Counted from the first letter of the stretch, positions 9,658-20,194 are shown. The stretch is DNA of 64,000 nucleotides from RPQJ01 sp963731105 (GCA_963731105.1 CAVSUM010000028.1:62001-126000); one strand, 5' to 3'. A program made the numbers and translations. The notes: generated from the sequence alone by a model not told the origin.

Positions 9658-10833
9658 ATGTCCGATCGAGCCCCCATCCCCCGCGACCCGCAGAACGACT
9701 ACACCCCGGCCATGGCCGAGCAGCGGGCGCAGTTCCTGCGTGAACGCACCGGTGTCACGCTGGACCACGTCCGCAAGGCATCGTTCGAGCCGGCCGTGCT
9801 GCCGGGCAACATCGAGAACTTCATCGGCGTGGCGCAGGTGCCGATCGGCCTGGCCGGCCCGCTGCGCATCAACGGCGAGCACGCGCAGGGCGACTTCTAC
9901 GTGCCGCTCGCCACCACCGAGGGCACGCTGGTGGCGAGCTACAGCCGCGGCATGCGCGTGCTCACCGAGTGCGGCGGCGTCACCGCCACGGTGACCAAGC
10001 GCTCGATGCAGCGCGCACCCGTGTTCATGTTCACCACCGCGCGCGAGGCACGCGACTTCGGCGAGTGGCTGGTGGCCAACTTCGTCGGCATCAAGGCCGC
10101 CGCGGAATCCACCACCCGAATCGGCAAGCTCGTGGAAATCGAGCAGTACCCGCTCGGCAACCTGCTGCACCTGCGCTGCAATTACACCACGGGCGACGCC
10201 GCCGGCCAGAACATGACCGGCAAGGCCACGTTCGCGGCCTGCGAGTGGATCCGCGCCACGCACCCCGCGCACCCGAAATACATGCTCTCCGGCAGCATCG
10301 ACACCGACAAGAAGCACTCGGCGATCAACACGCTGCGCACGCGCGGGCGCCGCGTGGTCGCCGAGGCCGTGATCAAGAACGAGGTGCTCGAACGCCTGAT
10401 GCGCGTCGACACGAAGACGCTGTTCCGTGCGCGGCAGATCTCGAACGCCGGCTCGCTGATGGCGGGCTCGGCCTACAACGGTCCGCACGCTGCCAACGGC
10501 ATCGCGGCCATGTTCATCGCCACCGGCCAGGACGTGGCGAACGTCGCCGAGTCGCACGCCGGCATCACCTACGCCCAGCTGCTCGACAACGGCGACTACT
10601 ACTGGTCGGTGACCCTCACGTCATTGATCGTCGCGAGCTACGGCGGCGGCACGGGCCTGCCGACGCAGCGCGAGTGCCTCGAGCTGCTCGGCTGCTACGG
10701 CCAGGGCAAGGCGGACCGACTCGCCGAGATCGTGGCGGCGACGGTGCTGGCGGGTGACATTTCACTCGGCAGCGCGGTGCTCGCCGGCGACTGGGTGACG
10801 AGCCACGAGCGCCTCGGCCGCAACCGGCCCTGA
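9658..10833 (+). CDS. Hydroxymethylglutaryl-CoA reductase, class I-type
   Basis: A 391-residue catalytic domain without membrane anchor. Signature blocks in order: ENFIGVAQVPIGLAGPL (53-69), TEGTLVASYSRG with E88, GDAAGQNM (179-186), SIDTDKKHSAIN with K218, GQDVANV with D292, GGGTGLPTQ (329-337) and SHERLGRNR with H383. These supply the catalytic Glu, Lys, Asp and His of the family. TDKK and the GGGTxLxxQ block align with the class I (eukaryotic/archaeal, biosynthetic) enzymes rather than class II. The reaction reduces HMG-CoA to mevalonate with NADPH. No other mevalonate gene is seen in the window, so the role of the product is unclear. Confidence 0.9.
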   Translation: MSDRAPIPRDPQNDYTPAMAEQRAQFLRERTGVTLDHVRKASFEPAVLPGNIENFIGVAQVPIGLAGPLRINGEHAQGDFYVPLATTEGTLVASYSRGMRVLTECGGVTATVTKRSMQRAPVFMFTTAREARDFGEWLVANFVGIKAAAESTTRIGKLVEIEQYPLGNLLHLRCNYTTGDAAGQNMTGKATFAACEWIRATHPAHPKYMLSGSIDTDKKHSAINTLRTRGRRVVAEAVIKNEVLERLMRVDTKTLFRARQISNAGSLMAGSAYNGPHAANGIAAMFIATGQDVANVAESHAGITYAQLLDNGDYYWSVTLTSLIVASYGGGTGLPTQRECLELLGCYGQGKADRLAEIVAATVLAGDISLGSAVLAGDWVTSHERLGRNRP

Positions 10834-10849
10834 GCGCGGCAGGCCCGGC

Positions 10850-11608
10850 TCAGCGACGCAGGAATTCGTCGATCAGGCGATTGACCTCGTCGGCCGCCTC
10901 GATCTGCACCATGTGGCCGCGCCCTGGCAGCACGTGGAGCGTCGTGCCCTCGCGCGCCAGCTCGCCCGGCGCCGGCGGCGGAATGATCGCGTCGGCCCCG
11001 CCCCAGATCACCAGCGTCGGGACCGTTCCCACCACGTCGCGCAGCGCATGACCCGCCGGTGTGCCGGCGTAGCGGCTCGAAGCGATCCGGGTCAGCGCCT
11101 CGACGACGCCCGGCCGCTGCTTGTAGGCCACCGCCTGTTGCAGCAGCGCCTCCGGGATCCGCTCCGGGTCCGCAAACAGCAGGCGCATCAGCGACGCGAT
11201 CTCATCGCGACCGCGGGCGGCGATGAAGCCGCGGATGAAGTCAGCGTTGATCTTCTGTCCCGTACCCGCCGGGCCCACCAGGGTCAGTGACTGCACGCGC
11301 GCGGGCTCGAGGTCGGCCAGCACCAGGCTGACGGCCGCGCCCATCGAGTGCCCGACCAGGTGCGCACGCGCGACTCCGAGCTCGTCGAGGAGATCGCGCA
11401 CGGCGGCGGCCAGCTCGTCGAGCGATCCACCCCCCACGTCCAGCGTCGATTCACCGTGGCCCGGCAGGTCGAGCGCCAGCACTCGGCGGCCGTCGACCGC
11501 CAGCGCGGCCTGGTTGGCCGCCCAGGACCCGAGGCAGCCACCGAAGCCGTGCACCATGACGACGGCATCGCTGCCCTCGCCCAGCAGTTGATAGTGAATC
11601 GGCATCAT
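10850..11608 (-). CDS. Alpha/beta hydrolase
   Basis: A 252-residue single-domain alpha/beta hydrolase. The oxyanion region HGFGG is at about residues 20-24, the nucleophile elbow GHSMG near 95-99, a late Asp in WGGADAIIPP, and the catalytic His in LPGRGHMVQIE near the C terminus. The sequence resembles the C-terminal lipoyl-enzyme-associated hydrolases (AcoC-like) and bacterial esterases; substrate unknown. It overlaps the stop of the upstream amidase by an ATGA junction (11605-11608), so the two are co-transcribed leftward. Confidence 0.85.
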   Translation of the reverse strand: MMPIHYQLLGEGSDAVVMVHGFGGCLGSWAANQAALAVDGRRVLALDLPGHGESTLDVGGGSLDELAAAVRDLLDELGVARAHLVGHSMGAAVSLVLADLEPARVQSLTLVGPAGTGQKINADFIRGFIAARGRDEIASLMRLLFADPERIPEALLQQAVAYKQRPGVVEALTRIASSRYAGTPAGHALRDVVGTVPTLVIWGGADAIIPPPAPGELAREGTTLHVLPGRGHMVQIEAADEVNRLIDEFLRR

Positions 11609-13101
11609 GGAATCGCATGCGGCGCGATGCGATCACGCCACGGCATGGCCTGCTCGAGTTGCGCGGCGAGGCGGAACAGCGTCGCTTCGTCGCCGATGCG
11701 CGCGGTGAACAACATGCCCATCGGCAGGCCGTCGTCGGTCCAGTGCAGCGGCAGCGACAGGGACGGCTGCCCGGTGACGTTGGCCACCATGGTGTAGGGC
11801 GCGGCCTCGAACACCGGCGCGAATGCCTCGGTCAGCTTGCTCCGCTGGCTGAGCAACGCGCCGGCCGGCAACGCCGCAAGCAGCTTCACTCCCTGGCGCT
11901 GCAGGGTCGAGAGCGCGAACGCACCGATCGGCAGCGGCGGCACACCCACGGTCGGCGTCAGCAGCGCGTCGAATGTCGACGACCAGCCGAGCCAGCTGCG
12001 CGAGAAGAGTTGCATGCTGCACAGCGCCGCGGCCGCATCGGCGGCCGACTGCGCCTCGCCCAGTTTCGCGAGGATCCAGGTCGCCAGCTCGACGTCGTCG
12101 CTCGTCGCCTCGCGACCCACGGTCTGGCCGCGCGACGCAGCGTCGCGGCGACGTCGGCCGCCATCAGCGAAACATACCCGTCGAGGAACGCCTCGGCCGG
12201 CAGCGGCAGATGCACCTCGACGACCTCGTGGCCGAGCCGTTCGAGTACGGCGGTGGTCGCCTCGAGCGCCCGGCGGTTCTCAGCGTGCAGGGTTCGACCC
12301 AGGCCCGGATCGAAGCTGAAGGCGATGCGCATCCTGCCGGGGTCGCGCCGGGTCTCCTCCAGGTAGGGCCGCTCGGGTGCGGGCAGCCGGGTGAGCGCCT
12401 GCGGATAGTCGCCGGCGGTCGCATCGAGCAGCGCCGCGCTGTCGCGCACTGTGCGCGAGACGACGTGCAGGCTGTCGAAGCCCCACCACGGGTCAGGACC
12501 CTGTGGTCCGAACGGAACTCGCCCGCGACTGACCTTGAGCCCGACGAGTCCACAGTTCGATGCCGGCGTGCGGATCGATCCGCCGCCGTCGGAGCCGTTC
12601 GCCGCCGGCACGATGCGTGCGGCGACGGCCGCCGCCGACCCGCCGCTCGAACCGCCAGGCGTTCGCTCGAGGTTCCATGGGTTACGCGTCGGCCCGAACA
12701 GCTCGGGCTCGGTGACGTTGGTGAGGCCGAGCTCCGGCGTATTGGTCTTGCCGAAGATCACGAGTCCGGCAGCGCTGTACCGACGCGTGATCTCCTCGTC
12801 CTCGGGCGGGCACGAAGTTCTTGAACAGCCTCGACCCGCACCGCAACGGCTCCCCGGCGTAGGCGGCGAGGAGGTCCTTGATCAGGAACGGCACGCCGCG
12901 GAACGGTCCTTCGGGCAAGCCCGCTGCAATGGCTTCCCGCGCACGACCCTCCATCAGGTGGATCACGGCATTGATCTTCGGGTTGACCGCCGCCGTGCGG
13001 GCCAGCGCCTCGTCGAGCAGTTCGCCCGCACTCACCTGCCCGGTGCGCACCAGCTCGGCGAGCCCCAGGGCGTCGTAGCGACCGTAGTCGGCGAACGGCA
13101 T
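11605..13101 (-). CDS. Amidase signature family hydrolase (two frame breaks)
   Basis: Read leftward from ATG 13101 (MPFADYGRYDALGLAELV). The catalytic Lys is in PFLIKDLLAAYAGEPL, and the amidase signature GGSSGGSAAAVAARIVPAA supplies the Ser pair. A +1 break near 12805 restores VPPEDEEITRRYSAAGL, and a -1 break near 12121 restores TVGREATSDDVELATW. With both corrected the length stays 1497 bp, 498 residues, normal for the family. The C-terminal half resembles 6-aminohexanoate cyclic-dimer hydrolase-type amidases. No signal peptide is seen. It shares an ATGA junction with the downstream alpha/beta hydrolase. Confidence 0.8.
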
Positions 13102-13254
13102 GTCGAATTCCTCTCGTGGCGCAGACCCAAGGACAAATGATGGGCCGGGCTGCGGCGGAAAGCGACTCCACGCGGAACCTGTACGGGCCTTGCCATCGAG
13201 CGGCGTCCCGCCGAAACTCCGCTTCCCCCCGTGCCCTCCCGAGAGTGATCGTCC

Positions 13255-15429
13255 ATGAGATCGTCCGACGGCCACCGCGCCCTGCTGAGCGTCGCCTTCC
13301 TCACGCTGTCCATCGGCACCGCGGGTGTCGCGGCGGCGAAATCCCCCGGCGGTGCAGCGACGGTCGATGGCGCACGCATCGCCGCGGCGGACAGCGAACC
13401 GCAGAACTGGCTGGCGCACGGCCGCACCTACGGCGAGCAGCGCTACAGCCCGCTCGCGCAGGTCAACGACGGCAACGTCGAGAAGCTCGGGCTGGCGTGG
13501 TCGTTCCCGACCGCCACCACGCGTGGCCTGCAGGCAAGCCCGATCGTGGTCGACGGCACCATGTACACCACCGGCACCTGGAGCGTGGTGTGGGCGCTCG
13601 ACGCGAAGACCGGCAAGGAACTGTGGAAGTACGACCCCGAGGTGCCGCGCGCCTGGGGCCGCTTCCTGTGCTGCGACGCCGTGAACCGCGGCGTCGCGGT
13701 GTGGAAGGGCGCGGTGTACGTCGGCACGATCGACGGGCGCCTGGTGTCGCTCGATGCCCGGACCGGCAAGAAGCGCTGGGAGGTCAACACCATCGACCGC
13801 ACCAAGCCCTACAGCATCACCGGCGCGCCGCGGGTGGTGAAGGACAAGGTGCTGATCGGCAATGGCGGTGCCGAGATGGGCGTGCGCGGCTACCTGTCGG
13901 CCTACGACGCAGCGACAGGCAAGCTCGCGTGGCGTTTCTACACCGTGCCCGGCAACCCGAAAGACGGGTTCGAGCATCCGGAACTGGAGCAGGCGGCGAA
14001 GACCTGGAATGGCCAGTGGTGGATCGGCGGCGGTGGCGGCACGGTGTGGGACGCCATGGCCTACGACCCCGAACTCGACTCGCTGTACGTCGGCACCGGC
14101 AATGGCTCGCCATGGTCACGCGACATCCGCTCGCCGGGCGGTGGCGACAACCTGTACCTCTCGTCGATCCTCGCGCTCGACCCCGACACCGGCCGGCTGA
14201 AGTGGCATTACCAGACCACGCCGAAGGAAAACTGGGACTACACCGCCACGCAGCACATCATCCTCGCCGAGCTGGTGCTCGACGGGAAGCCGCGCAAGGT
14301 GCTGATGCAGGCACCGAAGAACGGCTTTTTCTACGTGCTCGATCGCATCACCGGCGAGTTGCTCTCGGCGGACAAGTTCGCACCGGTCACCTGGGCCAGC
14401 CACGTCGACCTGAAGACCGGACGGCCGGTCGAGACCGAGATCGCCGACTACAGCCGCGAGATGCGGCTGATCGTGCCGGCCCCGCTCGGCGCCCACAACT
14501 GGCACCCGATGGCGTTCAATCCGAAGACCGGGCTCGTCTACATCCCGGCGATGCAGCAGCTGTTCCCGTATTCGCTGTCGGCCGACTTCAAGGCCACCGG
14601 CAAGTACCAGCGCCGCGACATGTTCTGGAATCCGGGCATCGACTGGAACCAGGCCCTCGACGCGACCGTGGCGCTGATGCAGCAATTGGGCGGCGTGCTG
14701 CCGCCGGACCGCGGCTACCTCAAGGCGTGGGACCCGGTGCAGAAGAAGACCGTGTGGGAAATCGAACACCCGGCGTTCTGGAACGGCGGCCTGCTGACGA
14801 CGGCCGGCAACCTGCTGTTCCAGGGCACCGGCGACGGACGCTTCGTCGCCTATGCGGCGGATACCGGCCGGATCCTGTGGGCGCTGCCGACCTCGGTCGG
14901 CATCGTGGCGCCGCCAGTCACCTACGAGGTTGACGGCGAGCAGTACGTGACGGTGATGGCTGGGTACGGCGGCGCGGGCCCGCTCACCAGCGGCGACCCG
15001 CGCACCATGGCCACGGGCCGGTTCGTGAACGACGGCTACGTGCTGGCGTTCAAGCTCGGCGGCAAGGCGCCGATGCCGCGCATCGCCGAGAAGAACGCCG
15101 CGCTTCCCGTTCCGCCGCCGGTCGAGGCGACGGCCGCGCAGCTGGAGAACGGCAAGTACGCGTACATGCGCACCTGCATGGTCTGCCACGGGGCGCTGGT
15201 GGTGTCGGGCGGCGTGGTGCCCGACCTGCGGATGCTGTCGAGCGAGAAGCACTCGATCTTCAAGCAGATCGTGTACGACGGCGTGATCCACGGCGCGGGC
15301 ATGCCGCGGCTCGGCGACCTGCTCACCGAGCAGGACGTGCAGGACATCCACGCCTACATCGTGTCGCGGGCGAACGAAGATCGCGCGGCCCTCGCCCCGG
15401 CCGCCCTCCCCCCAACCCCCTCCCGCTGA
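13255..15429 (+). CDS. PQQ-dependent alcohol dehydrogenase with C-terminal cytochrome c (quinohaemoprotein)
   Basis: A 724-residue periplasmic enzyme. Residues 1-28 form a Sec signal peptide. The eight-bladed propeller includes the adjacent-cysteine pair C139-C140 (RFLCCD) that defines methanol/ethanol-type quinoproteins, and repeated W-docking blades (KELWKYDPE, GKLAWRFYT, GRLKWHYQT). The C-terminal domain has a haem c site C641-M-V-C644-H645 and a distal Met region. Such enzymes oxidise primary alcohols with PQQ and pass electrons through the haem to the respiratory chain. A palindrome contains its stop codon. PQQ biosynthesis genes are not in the window. Confidence 0.92.
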   Translation: MRSSDGHRALLSVAFLTLSIGTAGVAAAKSPGGAATVDGARIAAADSEPQNWLAHGRTYGEQRYSPLAQVNDGNVEKLGLAWSFPTATTRGLQASPIVVDGTMYTTGTWSVVWALDAKTGKELWKYDPEVPRAWGRFLCCDAVNRGVAVWKGAVYVGTIDGRLVSLDARTGKKRWEVNTIDRTKPYSITGAPRVVKDKVLIGNGGAEMGVRGYLSAYDAATGKLAWRFYTVPGNPKDGFEHPELEQAAKTWNGQWWIGGGGGTVWDAMAYDPELDSLYVGTGNGSPWSRDIRSPGGGDNLYLSSILALDPDTGRLKWHYQTTPKENWDYTATQHIILAELVLDGKPRKVLMQAPKNGFFYVLDRITGELLSADKFAPVTWASHVDLKTGRPVETEIADYSREMRLIVPAPLGAHNWHPMAFNPKTGLVYIPAMQQLFPYSLSADFKATGKYQRRDMFWNPGIDWNQALDATVALMQQLGGVLPPDRGYLKAWDPVQKKTVWEIEHPAFWNGGLLTTAGNLLFQGTGDGRFVAYAADTGRILWALPTSVGIVAPPVTYEVDGEQYVTVMAGYGGAGPLTSGDPRTMATGRFVNDGYVLAFKLGGKAPMPRIAEKNAALPVPPPVEATAAQLENGKYAYMRTCMVCHGALVVSGGVVPDLRMLSSEKHSIFKQIVYDGVIHGAGMPRLGDLLTEQDVQDIHAYIVSRANEDRAALAPAALPPTPSR

Positions 15430-15441
15430 CGCGGGAGGGGG
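15416..15441. terminator. GC-rich hairpin containing the PQQ dehydrogenase stop codon
   Basis: CCCCCTCCCGC (15416-15426) pairs perfectly with GCGGGAGGGGG (15431-15441) around a four-base loop whose first three bases are the TGA stop at 15427-15429. It sits between two convergent genes (TonB receptor stop at 15454), so it could end transcription in both directions. There is no T-run, so Rho-independent action is uncertain. The CCCTCCCCCCAACCCCCTCCCGC wording resembles a common intergenic repeat of GC-rich proteobacteria. Confidence 0.55.
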
Positions 15442-15453
15442 AGTGGGCGGCGG

Positions 15454-17923
15454 TTACCTGAAGGCGGCTGAGAACTCCACACCCCACTGCCGGGGCTCGG
15501 AAATCGACGCGAACGGCGTGCCGAAGGTGTCGGTCGTCAGGTTGTTGACGCCGGTCACGGACTGGTCGTCGAGCAGGTTGGTGACGAACACCGCGGCACC
15601 CCAGCGCTGGTCGTCGCTCGACCAGGCGAGGCGCACGTCGAGCCGCTGCTGCACCTCGCCCACCTCGAAGTTCGGGCTCACCTGGCAGGTGCCCTGGCGC
15701 GTCGAGTCCGCGTTGCAGCGTGACTCGCCGCGGAAGGCATAGCGGCCCGACAGGTCGACGTCGCCGTGCGCGCCGAGGCCCCAGATGTAGCTCGCGCCCA
15801 GCGCCGCGCTGAGGTACGGCTCGCCGGTCGGTTCGCCCGACAGGTCGACCGGATTGTCGCCGCGCGTCACCTTGTCCTGGTACGTGGCGTCGATGAACGC
15901 CAGGTTCGCGTACAGCATGACGTGGTCGTAGGGTTGCCAGCGCGCCTCCGCGTCGATGCCCCAGGCCTCCTCGTCGCTGGTGTCGACCACGTACTGCGGC
16001 ACGCCGGAGCCGTCGATGCCGCTCACCAGCGAGATCGCCTGCTTGTCGCTGTAGAGGTAGTAGAACATGCGACGCGTTGAGGATCACGCCGACGTGCGAG
16101 TACAGGCTCCTCACGCCGGCCTCGAAGTTCCACACCTCCTCGTTGTCGAACTGCGAGTCGACTTCGACGCTGTTGAAGCCGCCGGCCTTGTAACCCTTGG
16201 CGATCGAGCCGAACACCATCACGTCGGGCGACACCGCGTAGTCGAGCACGAAGCGCGGGCTCAGGTCGTCCCACGAGTCGCTGCGCCTGACCGGCGTCGC
16301 GCCGCCGTCCGGCGTGTCGACGCGGAACACGATGTCGTCGAGGCGAAACGCCTCGGGCGGAATCGGGAACACGTCGAAAAAGCCCAGCTGCTGCAGCGCC
16401 GCCACCGTGGCGTCGAGCTCGGGCGTCTGGTGCGGGCCGTTGCGCCAGGCGAACTCCTTGGCGTCGTGCGTGTAACGCAGGCCGACGGTCAGGTTGGTGC
16501 GGTCGGTGAGGTGCCAGATCACGTCGCCGAACAGCGCGAAGGCCTCGAAGCTGCCGTCGTTGACCATCACCTCGCGCCACGGCAGGCCGAGCATGGTCGC
16601 AGGAATGTTGTTCGCGGCCAGCACCGCGCTGGTGTCGGTGTAGAGGCGGATCGGCGAGCCGTCCGGGTAGACGAGCCCGGCCTGCTCGTAGAGACCGGGT
16701 TGATGCCGAGCGTGTCGATGCTGTCGGTGAACGCATGCGTGTCGCTCGCCTGGCGCGCGTCCTCGTCGTAGTAGCTCGCGCCGGCGACCCAATCCACGCG
16801 ATCCGTGGCCGCCGACAGCTTGAACTCCTGGTAGAAGCTCTCGTTGTCCTCGATGTTGGCCGTGTCGAAGTAGGTCGCGATGAAGTTGGTGCCGTCCTCG
16901 TCCTCGCGATTCACCGTGTCGAACTGGCGCCAGGCGGTGGTGGAACGGAGCGTCGCCCACTCGAACTGGTGGTCGATGATCAGGCTCAGCTGGTCGAGGG
17001 TGCGCGACTCCTCGTTGCCGAGCACGTCGTTGTAGACCCGGGCGTTGCGCGGGTCGAGAAAGGTGCCGGGGTCCGCCGGGTACGGCACCGTCGTGTCGCT
17101 GCCCGGGGCGACCGGTATCAGGCCGATCGCCGGCCGCGCCAGCTGGTCGAGCCGGTCGTGGTCCCAGGTGAGCGTGGCACTGGTGTCGCCGGAGATGTCC
17201 CAGCGCAGTGCCGCACGGCCCGCCCAGTTGTCCTCGGGCCAGAGGTCCTTGCCGGTCGCGGCATCCTCGACCCAGCCGTCGCTCGTGTTGAAGACGCCGT
17301 TGACGCGCAGTGCGAAGCTGTCGCCGATCGGCAGGTTGACCATGCCCTCGACGCGCCGCTTGCTGTAGTCGCCGACACGCAGGCGCAGCCAGTGCCTCGA
17401 AGGTGTCCGCCGGCTGGCGCGTCACGATCGAGATCGCGCCGGCGGCGCTGTTGCGGCCGAACAGCGTGCCCTGCGGGCCCTTCAGCACCTCGATCTGCTC
17501 GATGTCGTTGAAGGCGAGCAGCGACGCACCGGAGCGCGCCGCGTAGATGCCGTCCACGAACACGCCGACCGCCGGGTCGGTACCGACGCCGAAGTCGCCG
17601 GTCTGGATGCCGCGGATCTGGTAACGCGGCTGCGTCGGGCTGTCGCTCGACACCAGCAGGCCCGGCACGAAGCCATTGAGATCGCCGAGGTCCTCGGCCG
17701 CGGTATCGGCGATCAGGTCGGTGCCCACGACCTGCAGCGCGAGCGGCACCTCCTGCAGCGCCTGCTCGCGGCGCTGCGCGGTGACCACCACTTCTTCGAG
17801 TCCCTCGCGCCGGACGCCGCCTGCCTCCTGCGCTTGCGCCACGTCGGGCGTCGCGGCCGACATGGCCGTGCCCGCAAGCGCTGCGGCTACGGCGTATGCC
17901 AGTGTCTTGCTGCGATCGTTCAT
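15454..17923 (-). CDS. TonB-dependent outer membrane receptor (three frame breaks)
   Basis: Read leftward from ATG 17923: signal peptide, a TonB-box-like stretch (EGLEEVVVTAQRREQ), then the plug domain with QIRGIQTGDFG, DGIYAARSG and VLKGPQGTLFGRNSAAGAI. The barrel ends with the family-typical aromatic C terminus (EFSAAFR). Breaks near 17388 (+1), 16695 (-1) and 16070 (+1) join the segments; the corrected length is 823 codons. The sequence is of the broad group used for carbohydrates, terpenoids and other non-siderophore ligands in Xanthomonadales/sphingomonads, so the ligand is open. Downstream is a periplasmic alcohol dehydrogenase facing it and upstream a cytochrome c lipoprotein. Confidence 0.85.
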
Positions 17924-17946
17924 CCGAGCGACGGAAGCCGCCGCGG

Positions 17947-18333
17947 TCAGTTGTTCTTCGCGCCCTGCTCGACCCATTGGCGGATGGTCAGGATCTCGGC
18001 CGGGCTCGGGGTCGTGGCGTCGCCGTGCGGCATCTTCAGCGACGGATCCACGCGCCCCTCGATCAGCATCACCAGCACGCTGGTCAGCGGGTCACCGGGC
18101 AGCACCACCGGGCCGAACTTGGTGCCCTGCATCAGGGTTTCGTAGCTGCCGAGGTCGAAGCCACTGACGACGTAGCCAGCCTGCCCCGGCACGTGGCAGA
18201 CCTTGCAGTGCTTGTCGAGGATCGGCACGACGTCCTTCTGGTAGCTCACGGTCGGTGCGGACCGCTGGCAAGCCGAAATCGTCAGCAGCGCCGCGGTCGC
18301 GGCCGCCACCATCATCCATCGCTGCGCATTCAT
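17947..18333 (-). CDS. Small c-type cytochrome lipoprotein
   Basis: A 128-residue exported protein. The signal sequence ends in a lipobox, LLTISAC with Cys22, so a membrane lipoprotein is predicted. One haem c site is present, C43-K-V-C46-H47, and the C-terminal half contains LKMPHGDATTPSPAEI, where M or H could be a distal ligand. The arrangement (YQKDVVPILDKHCKVCH...SLKMPHG) matches the planctomycete-type cytochrome C domain. It starts just upstream of the TonB receptor and could take electrons from the nearby quinohaemoprotein dehydrogenase; that pairing is inference. Confidence 0.8.
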   Translation of the reverse strand: MNAQRWMMVAAATAALLTISACQRSAPTVSYQKDVVPILDKHCKVCHVPGQAGYVVSGFDLGSYETLMQGTKFGPVVLPGDPLTSVLVMLIEGRVDPSLKMPHGDATTPSPAEILTIRQWVEQGAKNN

Positions 18334-18404
18334 GGCAATTCCCCGTGGCAGGCAAACGTGCCGATCACGCTCTGCCGCAAGGCGGCGCCCGGCAATCCGC
18401 GGAT

Positions 18405-19022
18405 CTACCTAACCCCGACCTGCCGGAACGTCAGGTTGATGCGCTCGCCGACCGGCCGGCGCGTCTTGGGGAGCGCGTGCAGCCAATGGTGCTGGGTGGC
18501 GCCGCTCATGCAGAGCAGGCTGCCGTGGGGCAATGGCAGGTCGACCTTCAGGTCCCGGCGGCGCCGGTGCCGCAGGCAGAACCGCCGCTCGGCACCGAGC
18601 GATACGGAGGCGATCACGGGATTGCGGCCGAGTTCGGGCTCGTCGTCCGCGTGCCAGCCCATGCCGTCACGACCGTCGCGATACAGGTTGAGCAGCACCG
18701 CGTTGAATGCGACGCCGGTCAGGGTGCTGGCGCGATTGCGAATGTGCTCGAGGGTCGGCGTCCACGGCTGCGGCCGGTGCTCGGTGCCCGAGTAGACGTA
18801 GCGTGCCCCGGGGTCTCCGTGCCACGCGACCAGCCGCGGCACGAGGCGCCGCTGCCCGAAGATCAGGATCTCCTCCTGCTGCCAATCCACCCCGGTGCGC
18901 AGCTCGCGCAACAGGCTGGTCGCCTCGTCCGCCGCGAACGCCTGCGGCCACAGCCGGGACTCGCCCTCGTACAGGTCGAGGTCGATACTTGCCAGCTCGA
19001 CGGTGGACGTCGGGGAGGCCAT
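18405..19022 (-). CDS. alkB: AlkB-type 2-oxoglutarate/Fe(II) dioxygenase
   Basis: A 205-residue DNA/RNA dealkylase. Iron ligands are H124-x-D126 in GWHADDEPELG and H182 in HHWLHALPKT; the 2-oxoglutarate-binding arginines fit RINLTFR (R194, R200). The NLYRDGRDGMGWHADDE block and SLGAERRFCLRH are typical of the ALKBH2/3-like bacterial group, which reverses 1-methyladenine and 3-methylcytosine damage oxidatively. The start ATG at 19022 gives the usual ~200-residue length; longer upstream extensions lack family similarity. An Ada homologue is elsewhere in the window (40430). Confidence 0.88.
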   Translation of the reverse strand: MASPTSTVELASIDLDLYEGESRLWPQAFAADEATSLLRELRTGVDWQQEEILIFGQRRLVPRLVAWHGDPGARYVYSGTEHRPQPWTPTLEHIRNRASTLTGVAFNAVLLNLYRDGRDGMGWHADDEPELGRNPVIASVSLGAERRFCLRHRRRRDLKVDLPLPHGSLLCMSGATQHHWLHALPKTRRPVGERINLTFRQVGVR

Positions 19023-19152
19023 GGATCGGCAGCCTAGCGTCGGCTGCACTGCGACTGCACGGGACGCCACGGGCATGGCTCGTGCGCGCGGCTGGCCAGC
19101 CGGAGTAGATTGGCGCCAGACTTGTGCGCCGCAACAAACCGGGAACTCCGCC

Positions 19153-20194
19153 ATGCCAAGCCTCCGCGCCCGCTTCGTGAACCGGCTCCTGCGGGTGACC
19201 ACCAAGCCCGTCTGGCGCCCCGGGCTCGACATCAGCCAAGTACGGGAGCACACGGCGAAGATGGAGGCCCGACTGGTGCGCCAGTGCGCCGGTGATTACG
19301 ACGGAAGCGGTGACGGTGGCCGGTGTCCCGGCGACCTGGTTCGGCGCCCCCGAGCTCGCGCAACGCGGCACCGTGCTGTACCTGCACGGTGGCGCATGGT
19401 GCCTGCACCTGCCGGCCATCTATGCCCGGTTCGCCGCGCAGTTGTCGCAGCTGACCGGCATGCGGATCCTGCTGCCCGAGTATCGGCTGGCGCCGGAGCA
19501 CCCCTTCCCGGCCGGAGTCGACGACTGCTTCGCCGCCTATCGCTGGATGGTGGACGAGGGCTATGCGCAGCGCCCGTTCGCGCTGGCCGGTGATTCGGCC
19601 GGCGGCAGCCTGTCGCTGGTGACGCTGATGCGGGCACGGGATGCACTGTTGCCGCTGCCGGATTGCGCCGTGCTGCTGTCGCCCTCCACCGACCTGACGA
19701 TGTCCGGTGCGTCCGCCCGCTACAACGCCGTGCTGGATCCGATGTTCGCGCCGGCCGCGGGCGACCTGCTGCCGGACGTCTACTGCCCGGGGCAGGACCG
19801 CGGCAACCCGCTGCTGTCGCCGCTGTTCGGCAACTGGAACGGCCTGCCGCCGCTGCTGTTCCACGCCGGCTCGACCGAGATGCTGCTGGACGACTCGATC
19901 CGTGCGCACGACCGCGCGGTGCAGGCCGGCGTTGCGGCCGAGATCGAGGTGTTCGTCGCCCTGGCGCACGTGTTCCAGATGTTCACGTGGCTGCCGGAGG
20001 CGCGGGTCGCGAACCGCGCCATCGCCGACTTCATCGTCGAGCGGTCAGCGCGCCGCCGCGACAAAGCGGGCGACGGCGTCGAGCGCGCGGTCGGCGTCGG
20101 CCAGGACGCCGGCATGGAGCTGGAACACGTGCCAGCGGCGCGGGTACTCCTCGAGACGCGCGACCACGCCACCCTCCTGAAGGCGGCGGAATAG
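19153..20194 (+). CDS. HSL-family alpha/beta hydrolase (one frame break)
   Basis: Begins MPSLRARFVNRLLRVTTKPV at 19153 and, after a +1 break near 19289, continues ITTEAVTVAGVPATWFG. The hormone-sensitive-lipase-like motifs are YLHGGAWCL (oxyanion HGGA) and GDSAGGSLS (nucleophile Ser), followed by a late Asp/His pair (ALAHVFQMF). Removing one base yields 347 codons. Activity is expected on short acyl esters or lactones; substrate unknown. The last 150 bp run antiparallel over the next gene, so the true end may be earlier and hidden by another base error. Confidence 0.75.
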
